Source of the DNA: Burkholderiales bacterium
Lineage (GTDB): Bacteria; Pseudomonadota; Gammaproteobacteria; Burkholderiales; SG8-39
Assembly (NCBI GenBank): GCA_005777205.1
Contig: SXNB01000033.1
Span: 1-9,082, forward strand
Length of the DNA: 9,082 bases
Reading direction: 5' to 3'
Shown here piece after piece: positions 1 to 4,969 of this stretch (position 1 is the stretch's first letter; every line of letters begins with the position of its first letter). The position numbers and the translations under genes were made by a program. The notes beneath the pieces were generated by a model. That model saw only the letters and a list, made by a program, of their open reading frames with translations. It had not been told where the DNA came from and did not search any database.

Positions 1-279
1 AATCCGCTCCAGTTCTTCCCGCACTCCCCGATCTGGATGCTCATCAGCACCCTGTTGCTCCTGGGCGGGATCGCAGGGGCCGCCGACGGGTTCCTGGTCG
101 GGTGGATGGTGCTGGTCATCGGCTTCGTGGGCTGGGGCACGACAATAGGCCGCTGCGTCCTCTTTGCCCTCAGGGCCGACCTCACCGGTCTGGCGCCCAT
201 CGAGGGCCGAACGGCGGCCCAGAGCCGGCGCCGGTATCGGACCCTCATCGCCTGGCTGCATATCCTGCAGCCCCTGATT
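1..279 (+). CDS. C-terminal part of a membrane glycosyltransferase-like protein, truncated at both ends
   Basis: The frame is open from base 1 and has the GC-rich third positions of a real gene. It encodes about 92 plausible residues. Two hydrophobic stretches (roughly residues 12-27 and 30-52) suggest membrane segments, followed by a basic stretch and then a tail ending LIAWLHILQPL. A tail of this kind, with a Leu-His-x-x-Gln-Pro-Leu motif after membrane helices, resembles from memory the C-termini of some family 2 glycosyltransferases that build surface polysaccharide. The catalytic domain would lie left of the window, so substrate and product cannot be read. Around 276-290 the reading becomes antisense to an ileS start. 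The frame stays open to 498, but those residues are low-complexity and lie opposite ileS and ribF, so I end the gene at the junction. Another membrane protein is possible. Confidence 0.45.
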
Positions 280-358
280 GCGGCTCGCGCTTGGCGAGGT
301 CACCCCGCATCGGGAACGGCGTGTCGGGCAGGTTCAGCGTGCTCTTGTAGTCAGCCAT
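245..358 (-). pseudogene. ileS: Isoleucyl-tRNA synthetase, N-terminal fragment only
   Basis: The minus strand from the ATG at 356-358 encodes a start very close to E. coli IleS: Met-Ala-Asp-Tyr-Lys-Ser-Thr-Leu-Asn-Leu-Pro, then Phe-Pro-Met-Arg-Gly-Asp-Leu-Ala-Lys-Arg-Glu-Pro-Gln (residues 15-27). After Gln27 the similarity stops. Ten unrelated codons follow to a TGA at 245-247, so only about 27 of some 930 residues remain and the HIGH and KMSKS motifs are absent. IleS charges tRNA-Ile and is essential, so a full copy must exist elsewhere if the break is real. The start overlaps the ribF stop by 8 nt, the expected ribF-ileS coupling. I am confident of the identity; whether this is a true pseudogene or an assembly artefact is open. 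Confidence 0.75.
270..290. other. Abrupt junction between glycosyltransferase-like gene and ileS
   Basis: To the left, the plus strand codes for a glycosyltransferase-like C-terminus as far as about 276. To the right, the minus strand codes for the IleS N-terminus, whose family-like residues stop at Gln27 (278-280). The two coding signals meet within a few bases, with no insertion sequence, terminal inverted repeat or target duplication between them. This suggests either a chromosomal deletion/rearrangement or a misjoined contig. Confidence 0.6.
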
Positions 359-1313
359 GGTCCTGGTCGATCCTCGAAAACCAATCGCGGGCGCGCGCCG
401 CATCGTCCTCGATTGCCTCGCGCAGTGCCGGCAAGCTGGCGTACGTCTTCTCGTCCCGCAGCTTGGCGAAGAACGCCACCCTGAGGTGCCGGCCGTAGAG
501 ATCGCCGGCGAAATCGAACAGGTGCACTTCCAGCAGCGGCGCGGCGTCCGCCTTCACGGTCGGCCGCCGCCCCACGCTCGCCACGCCCCTCAGCTTCTGC
601 CGCGTTTCCTCGAGCTCGGCTTCGACCACAAAGATCCCGGCGAGTGGCGGCTTGCGCCGCAGCACGATGTTCGTGGTCGGGAACCCCAGTTCGCGCCCCA
701 GCTTCTCGCCGTGCGCCACCCGGCCGCTCATCGTGTACCGGCGCCCGAGCAGGCGTTCGGCGCGCGCGAAGTCTCCGGCCAGCAGCGCTTCGCGGACGGC
801 GGAACTGGAAATCCGCTCGCCGCCGTCCAGCACGTCCGGCATGGCCTCGACCTCGAATCCCAGCTTCCCGCCGGAGGCCTGCATCTGGGCGAAATCCCCG
901 GCGCGCTTTGCCCCGTACCGGAAATCCCTTCCCACCAGCAGCCAGCGCGCGCCCAAGCCCGCGGCGAGCACGTCTTCGGCGAAGCGCTCCGGCGCCATGC
1001 CCGCCAGCGGTGCGCCGAACCGCAGCACGTGAACACGATCAACGCCTGCCTCGGCGATCCGCTCGAGCTTCTCGCGCAGTCGGGCAAGCCTCGAAGGCGC
1101 GGACCCCGGGGAAAAGAACTCGCGTGGATGCGGCTCGAAGGTCAGGGCGCAGGAGGCGAGCCCGCGCTCGCGCGCGACGCGCACTAGCCGATCCAGCATC
1201 GCGCGGTGCCCCCGATGCACGCCGTCGAAGTTCCCGACGGTGACCGCGTGACCGGCAGCGGCGCGAGCTGGGGTTCCATGCTGGCGTGGCAGGTGTCCGT
1301 GCGTGACGACCAT
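351..1313 (-). CDS. ribF: Bifunctional riboflavin kinase / FMN adenylyltransferase (FAD synthetase)
   Basis: This cytoplasmic enzyme phosphorylates riboflavin to FMN and then adenylylates FMN to FAD. At 320 residues it has the usual RibF length. The N-terminal nucleotidyltransferase half shows GNFDGVHRGH (27-36), containing the HxGH motif, then VGRDFRYG (127-134) and the ISSS segment (168-171). The riboflavin-kinase half begins near 190 with a glycine-rich stretch leading into GFPTTN (210-215), a PTTN form of the usual PTAN motif. It continues with GVASVGRRPT (243-252) and LEVHLFDF (261-268), where Glu262 is the expected catalytic acid. An in-frame TAG directly precedes the ATG, so this is the most upstream start; no good ribosome-binding site is visible. 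The 3' end overlaps the ileS start by 8 nt. The gene is complete and ordinary. Confidence 0.95.
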   Translation of the reverse strand: MVVTHGHLPRQHGTPARAAAGHAVTVGNFDGVHRGHRAMLDRLVRVARERGLASCALTFEPHPREFFSPGSAPSRLARLREKLERIAEAGVDRVHVLRFGAPLAGMAPERFAEDVLAAGLGARWLLVGRDFRYGAKRAGDFAQMQASGGKLGFEVEAMPDVLDGGERISSSAVREALLAGDFARAERLLGRRYTMSGRVAHGEKLGRELGFPTTNIVLRRKPPLAGIFVVEAELEETRQKLRGVASVGRRPTVKADAAPLLEVHLFDFAGDLYGRHLRVAFFAKLRDEKTYASLPALREAIEDDAARARDWFSRIDQDHG

Positions 1314-1332
1314 CTAAGCGCTAAAAGATTGA

Positions 1333-1338
1333 AGTATA
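1333..1338 (-). promoter_or_regulatory. Candidate -10 element for ribF
   Basis: On the minus strand the 70-bp gap upstream of ribF contains TATACT, five of six matches to the sigma-70 -10 box. It would start transcription near 1326, leaving a leader of about 13 nt. A weak -35-like CGGACG sits 16 bp further upstream (1355-1360). The gap also serves the divergent Mpo1-like gene, so the two start regions must overlap. This is inference from sequence only. Confidence 0.35.
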
Positions 1339-1383
1339 GCGGTTATCTGGGAAGCGTCCGGCACGAAAACGCTCGAAGACCAG

Positions 1384-1899
1384 ATGCCGTTCTATGCCGC
1401 TGACCATCGGGGCCCGCGCAACAGCGCGACGCATTTCATCGGCGTGACCACGATCGCGGTGTCGCTGTTGATTCCCCTGAGCTGGCTGCGGATCGACGCC
1501 GGCGGCATCACGGTGACCGGCGCGCTCGTGGTCACCTCCGTGCTGCTCGCTTACTACCTGCTGCTGGATATTCCGCTCGGCCTCGCGATGTGCGCACTGT
1601 TCGGACTCGCGCTTTGCGCGACCGACCCGATCGCGAAGGCGCCGCTGGCAACCGGCCTCGCCTGGTTCCTTGTCCTCTTCATCGGCGGCTGGATCGTCCA
1701 GCTCTGGGGCCACGTTTACGAGAGCATGACACCGGCTCTGGTGGACAACCTGCTCCAGGTCTTCGTCGCGCCGATCTTACTCACTGCGGAGGTGTTCTTC
1801 GCGCTGGGCTACAAGCCTCAGCTGTACCAGTCGGTGCAAAAGCGCGCGCTGAAGATGCGCGCGGTTGCGCTCAATTCAGGCGCCCGCAGCGTAGCGTGA
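1384..1899 (+). CDS. Mpo1-like (DUF962 / YGL010w-type) membrane protein
   Basis: The product has 171 residues. It opens with the family-type N-terminus Phe-Tyr-Ala-Ala-Asp-His (3-8), followed by Asn-x-x-Thr-His-x-x-Gly (13-20). Hydrophobic segments span about 21-36, 42-62, 64-80 and 88-106. The conserved C-terminal block has Trp-Gly-His (108-110), Glu113, then PALVDNLLQ (117-125). The yeast relative Mpo1 is an Fe(II)-dependent dioxygenase acting in alpha-oxidation of 2-hydroxy fatty acids. His8, His17 and His110 would be candidate metal ligands, but the bacterial substrate is not established and I infer none. The gene is divergent from ribF and its last 29 nt overlap the convergent SirB1-type gene. 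The ATG at 1384 is the first standard start, although family-like residues appear to continue a few codons upstream to an ACG at 1363. Confidence 0.8.
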   Translation: MPFYAADHRGPRNSATHFIGVTTIAVSLLIPLSWLRIDAGGITVTGALVVTSVLLAYYLLLDIPLGLAMCALFGLALCATDPIAKAPLATGLAWFLVLFIGGWIVQLWGHVYESMTPALVDNLLQVFVAPILLTAEVFFALGYKPQLYQSVQKRALKMRAVALNSGARSVA

Positions 1900-2734
1900 G
1901 CTCCAAGGTGCTGGCGCGGATTTCTTCCGCATCCAGCGCCTCGGGTTCGCGCGCCAGATACGCCGTCAGGTCCTGCAGCGCCGGGCGCCAGCATTCAAGC
2001 TGCCGGTAGACCAGGCCGCGGTCGCGCAGGTCCGAGCTCGAGTCCGGCGCCACGATGATCAGGCGATTGAGCACCTCTAGCAGGCGCTCGGGTTGATTCT
2101 TCTTCCGGTAGATCCCTTTCAGGTTGCGCAGCAGCCGTGCCAGGATCTGGCGCTTGCCCGCAGGCTCGAGGAAGGTCTCCAGCGGCAGCTGCTCGACGGG
2201 AACGTTGCCCGCATTTCCCGCGCCCATGCCAGCCGGGGTGACGCGCTTCAGGCGTTCGCGCAGTTCGTCCTCCGACTGCGCCATACCGCCCGAGAAGGGA
2301 TCCAGGACGAGGGTCCCCCCGCGCACCTTCAGGCGCACCAGGAAATGGCCCGGGAAAGACACGCCCTCGATCGACAGCCCGATTCGGCGTCCAATCTCCA
2401 TGTACATCACCGCGAGCGTGATCGGGATGCCGGTGCGCCGGTCGATGACTTCGTTGAGGTAGGAATTACGCGGATCGTAGTAGTCGCGCGTGTTGCCGAC
2501 GTAGCCCAGGTCGTCGAACAGGAACTCGTTGAGCGCCACCACCTTCTCCTCGGGAGCGATGTCGCCGCCGAGACGAGAGGCGAGGCGCTTCGCGTACCGC
2601 TCCAGCTCGCCGACGTAACCGTCCACGTCCAGCGCCGGATAGGCGTCCCCGGCCACCAGCAGACAGGCGCGCGCAAGGTCGATACGGGCGTCCTCCTCAT
2701 CGATGGCCCTGGCGAAGGCTTCCAGCGCGTCCAT
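1871..2734 (-). CDS. SirB1-family transglutaminase-like / TPR protein
   Basis: The product has 287 residues, a normal length for the SirB1 family. The first part is a transglutaminase-like fold: NSYLNEVIDRRTGIPITLA (90-108), then a helix and Gly-Val-Ser-Phe-Pro-Gly-His (124-130), then Leu-Asp-Pro-Phe (144-147). His130 and Asp145 match the His and Asp of a transglutaminase triad, but the nucleophilic Cys is missing because the equivalent loop reads TGIPITL. A helical TPR-like region covers about 195-265. SirB1 was named from a Salmonella invasion-regulator locus; its biochemical function is unknown to me. It starts 10 nt after the murJ stop, with a GGCGGG just before the ATG, so it is probably co-transcribed with murJ. 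Its 3' end overlaps the Mpo1-like gene tail to tail. The family call is firm; the role is not. Confidence 0.85.
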   Translation of the reverse strand: MDALEAFARAIDEEDARIDLARACLLVAGDAYPALDVDGYVGELERYAKRLASRLGGDIAPEEKVVALNEFLFDDLGYVGNTRDYYDPRNSYLNEVIDRRTGIPITLAVMYMEIGRRIGLSIEGVSFPGHFLVRLKVRGGTLVLDPFSGGMAQSEDELRERLKRVTPAGMGAGNAGNVPVEQLPLETFLEPAGKRQILARLLRNLKGIYRKKNQPERLLEVLNRLIIVAPDSSSDLRDRGLVYRQLECWRPALQDLTAYLAREPEALDAEEIRASTLELTLRCGRLN

Positions 2735-2744
2735 ACCCGCCAGC

Positions 2745-4280
2745 CTACTCCGCGCCGCGGCGCGAGAAATCCCGCAATCGGAATCCGAACGCGGCCAGGC
2801 AGGTGCCGTACACGGCCAGGCCCAGCACCACGAGCCCGGCCAGGGCCGGCACCCTCGCCTGCCAGCCTGCGGCCAACCACCAGGTGCTGTCGCCCATGGC
2901 GTACCGGAGCGCGGCCGCCATCGCCGCCACCGCGATCGCGATCTTCAGGGCGAAGAGGAGCCAGCCCGGCTGCGGCGTGTAGATGTTCTGCTTCCTCAGG
3001 AACGAATACAACAACAGTGCGTTCATGCAAGCGCCCAGGCCAATCGCCAGCGCGAGTCCGGCGTGCTGCAATGGCCCCACGAAAGCAAAGTTCATGGCCT
3101 GGGTGGCGAGGAGCGTGAAGACCCCGATCTTCACGGGAGTGGCCACGTTCTGCTTCGCATAAAAGCCTGGCGCAAGAATCTTTACAAGGATCATGCCAGT
3201 CAGCCCGAGGCTGTAGGCCATGAGTGCGGATCGCGTCATCCAGGCGTCTTCGACCGTGAAGCGTCCGTAGTGGAAAAGGGTCGCCACCAGCGGCATCGCG
3301 AGGACGGCAAGCGCGGCCGCCGCCGGCACTGCAAGCAGTAAGGTGATGCGCAGGCCCCAGTCGAGGAGCTTCGCGTACGCCGCCGGGTTGGTGTCGGCAT
3401 GGTATTTGGACAGGCTGGGCAGCAGGATCGTGCCCACTGCCACCCCCAGCACGCCCGCGGGCAGCTCCATCAGGCGGTCCGCGTAGTACAGCCAGGACAC
3501 GCTGCCCGTCGGCAGGAACGACGCGAAAACCTGGTTGATGAGGATCGACACCTGACTCACCGAGACCCCGAACACCGCGGGCGCCATGAGAAACAGGATG
3601 CGGCGCACGCCGGGATGCTTCAGATCGAGCCGCCAGCGTGGCAGGAGGCCAAGCCGGGCGAGAAACGGCACCTGGAATCCGAGCTGCAGCATCCCGCCGG
3701 CGAACACCGCCCAGGCGAGCACCAGCACCGGGGGGTCGAAGAATTCCGAGAAAAAAACCGCCCCCACAATGACCGATACATTGAGCAGGGCCGGCGTGAT
3801 CGCTGGCACCGCGAACCGGCTCCAGGTGTTCAGGATACCCGCGGCAAGCGCCACCAGGGAGATGAAGACAATGTAGGGGAAGGTGATGCGCAGTAGCTGC
3901 ACGGTCAACTCGAATTTGCCGGGGTCGGCGGCAAAACCCGGCGCCGTGACGTAGACGATAATCGGCGCGACCGCCATGCCGAGGACGGCGCTCAGCACCA
4001 GCGCAATGCCCAGCAGCGTCGCGATGCTGTCCACCAGACCGCGGACCCCCTCGGGATCGCGGTTCTTGTGTTCAGCGAGGATCGGCACGAAAGCCTGCGA
4101 AAACGCCCCTTCCGCGAACATTCGGCGCAGGAGGTTGGGGATCTTGAAGGCCACGAAAAAGGCATCGGTCAGCAGGCTCGCGCCGAATAGCCGGGCGATG
4201 AAGAAATCCCGCACGTAGCCGAGCACCCGGGACACCATCGTCAGGCTGCTGACGGTCGCTAGGGCCCGGAGGAGGTTCAT
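2745..4280 (-). CDS. murJ: Lipid II flippase MurJ
   Basis: MurJ flips lipid II, the peptidoglycan precursor, across the inner membrane. The 511-residue product has the family length and many hydrophobic helices, consistent with the 14 transmembrane segments of MurJ. Residues known to matter in E. coli MurJ occur at the same positions: Arg18, Arg24, Asp25, Asp39 and Arg52, within blocks such as SRVLGYVRD (17-25) and TDAFFVAFKIPNLLRR (38-53). The central Pro-Ala-Gly-Val-Leu-Gly-Val-Ala block of the MviN family follows. The ATG at 4278-4280 gives the canonical N-terminus; a GGGGG run lies 11 nt upstream as a poorly spaced ribosome-binding site. It is divergent from rpsT across 36 bp and followed after 10 nt by the SirB1-type gene. 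The gene is complete and nothing is odd in it. Confidence 0.96.
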   Translation of the reverse strand: MNLLRALATVSSLTMVSRVLGYVRDFFIARLFGASLLTDAFFVAFKIPNLLRRMFAEGAFSQAFVPILAEHKNRDPEGVRGLVDSIATLLGIALVLSAVLGMAVAPIIVYVTAPGFAADPGKFELTVQLLRITFPYIVFISLVALAAGILNTWSRFAVPAITPALLNVSVIVGAVFFSEFFDPPVLVLAWAVFAGGMLQLGFQVPFLARLGLLPRWRLDLKHPGVRRILFLMAPAVFGVSVSQVSILINQVFASFLPTGSVSWLYYADRLMELPAGVLGVAVGTILLPSLSKYHADTNPAAYAKLLDWGLRITLLLAVPAAAALAVLAMPLVATLFHYGRFTVEDAWMTRSALMAYSLGLTGMILVKILAPGFYAKQNVATPVKIGVFTLLATQAMNFAFVGPLQHAGLALAIGLGACMNALLLYSFLRKQNIYTPQPGWLLFALKIAIAVAAMAAALRYAMGDSTWWLAAGWQARVPALAGLVVLGLAVYGTCLAAFGFRLRDFSRRGAE

Positions 4281-4288
4281 GCTAGAAT
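4280..4288 (+). promoter_or_regulatory. Extended -10 promoter of rpsT
   Basis: The plus strand reads TGCTAGAAT, an extended -10 box (TG-N-TAGAAT; five of six matches to TATAAT). The expected -35 position (4260-4265) has no match, which fits an extended -10 promoter. Transcription would begin near 4295, about 22 nt before rpsT. The element abuts the murJ start codon on the other strand. Confidence 0.5.
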
Positions 4289-4316
4289 CCGCCCCCTTTC
4301 AAGTACCGGATTTCCC

Positions 4317-4580
4317 ATGGCAAACATCAAGTCCGCGCAGAAGCGTGCCCGCCAGGCGGTGGAGCGCCGCGCCCACAACGTGAGCCTGCGCACCGCCGCG
4401 CGCAGCGCCATCAAGGACGTCAAGAAGGCGATCGCCGCCGGCGACAAGAAGGCCGCCGCCGCCGCGCTGGCCAAGTCGCAGGCCGTGATCGACCGCGTCG
4501 CCCGCAAGGGCGTGCTGCACAAGAACGCCGCGTCGCGCCACAAGAGCCGCCTCGCGAGCGCCATCAAGGCGCTACCCTAG
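4317..4580 (+). CDS. rpsT: 30S ribosomal protein S20
   Basis: S20 is a small basic helical protein that binds 16S rRNA early in assembly of the small ribosomal subunit. The 87-residue product starts MANIKSAQKRARQ, the family signature. It is rich in Lys, Arg and Ala and ends with the typical HKNAASRHKSRLASAIK block (residues 68-84). The start is ATG with only a GGA (4308-4310) upstream, so the ribosome-binding site is weak. Weak initiation also features in the autoregulated E. coli rpsT, but autoregulation here is only a guess. It is a single-gene unit, divergent from murJ and convergent with the DUF3579 gene 28 nt downstream. I see no convincing T-tailed hairpin in that 28-nt gap. Confidence 0.97.
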   Translation: MANIKSAQKRARQAVERRAHNVSLRTAARSAIKDVKKAIAAGDKKAAAAALAKSQAVIDRVARKGVLHKNAASRHKSRLASAIKALP

Positions 4581-4608
4581 CCGGAAAGGACAGGGTCCCC
4601 ACCGCGCC

Positions 4609-4947
4609 CTAATCCGTGTCCCCGGACCGCTGCAGCTTCGCGAGCTCGGTCCGATCGGCGACGCGCCCGTCGCGCGTTTCCAGTTCGTTTTCCGCCGCGA
4701 AGCTGAGCAGGAAGCGATACGCCATCGGCTCGAGTTCCTCGAGCCGCAGGTCCACCACCACGCAGCGCACCCCAGCGGAATTGATCGGATGCACATAGGG
4801 GGAGTACTGCATGCGGTGGTCGCCGCCAAAAGCCGCCATCACCCCGCACAGACGCTCGGCCCAGTCGCTGGGCCGGAACGGCTTGCCATCCAGGGTCACG
4901 CCCCGGATGACGAACTCCACCACGCTGTCGCCGGCCTTCTCGGGCAT
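4609..4947 (-). CDS. DUF3579 family protein
   Basis: The product is a 112-residue soluble protein of unknown function. It matches the DUF3579 pattern as I recall it. An opening EFVIRGVTLDGKPFRPSDWAE block (11-31) is followed by RLCGVMAAFG (32-41). Next come Tyr-Ser-Pro-Tyr-Val (48-52), a Gly-Val-Arg-Cys-Val-Val-Val-Asp strand (59-66) and LEELEPMAYRFLLSFAAENELE (69-90). There is no signal peptide or membrane segment. The family seems concentrated in betaproteobacteria and is often near rpsT and argD. The ATG at 4945-4947 has no Shine-Dalgarno sequence. A GTG at 4921-4923 preceded by GAGAAGG 11 nt upstream is an alternative start giving 104 residues. It is divergent from the decarboxylase with only 22 nt between them. 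Confidence 0.8.
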   Translation of the reverse strand: MPEKAGDSVVEFVIRGVTLDGKPFRPSDWAERLCGVMAAFGGDHRMQYSPYVHPINSAGVRCVVVDLRLEELEPMAYRFLLSFAAENELETRDGRVADRTELAKLQRSGDTD

Positions 4948-4969
4948 GCGAAATCATAGCTCATAGCCC
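4948..4969. promoter_or_regulatory. 22-bp divergent start region with tandem TCATAGC repeat
   Basis: The gap between the divergent DUF3579 and decarboxylase genes holds two head-to-tail copies of TCATAGC (4954-4960 and 4961-4967). On the minus strand it contains TATGAT (4953-4958), five of six matches to a -10 box, which would start transcription at or beside the DUF3579 ATG. Neither gene has a Shine-Dalgarno sequence here. It is too short to hold two separate promoters, so control elements must extend into coding sequence. Confidence 0.3.

Noticed and set aside
240..360. Insertion sequence or transposon end as the cause of the 5' junction.
   Set aside because: No transposase fragment, terminal inverted repeat or flanking direct repeat can be seen around the breakpoint.
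280..498. Continuation of the left-edge plus-strand frame beyond the junction.
   Set aside because: After about 279 the residues turn into Ser/Ala/Arg-rich low complexity and lie antisense to the clear ileS start and the RibF C-terminus, so this is chance openness.
2093..3118. Open frame on the plus strand opposite the SirB1-type gene and the end of murJ.
   Set aside because: Its product is low-complexity and Arg/Pro-rich with no family resemblance, and both minus-strand genes are well supported.
4581..4640. Possible rpsT terminator, from short inverted repeats such as GGACA/TGTCC and GGTCC/GGACC.
   Set aside because: The arms are only 5 bp, the loops are long and there is no T run, so a terminator is not supported.
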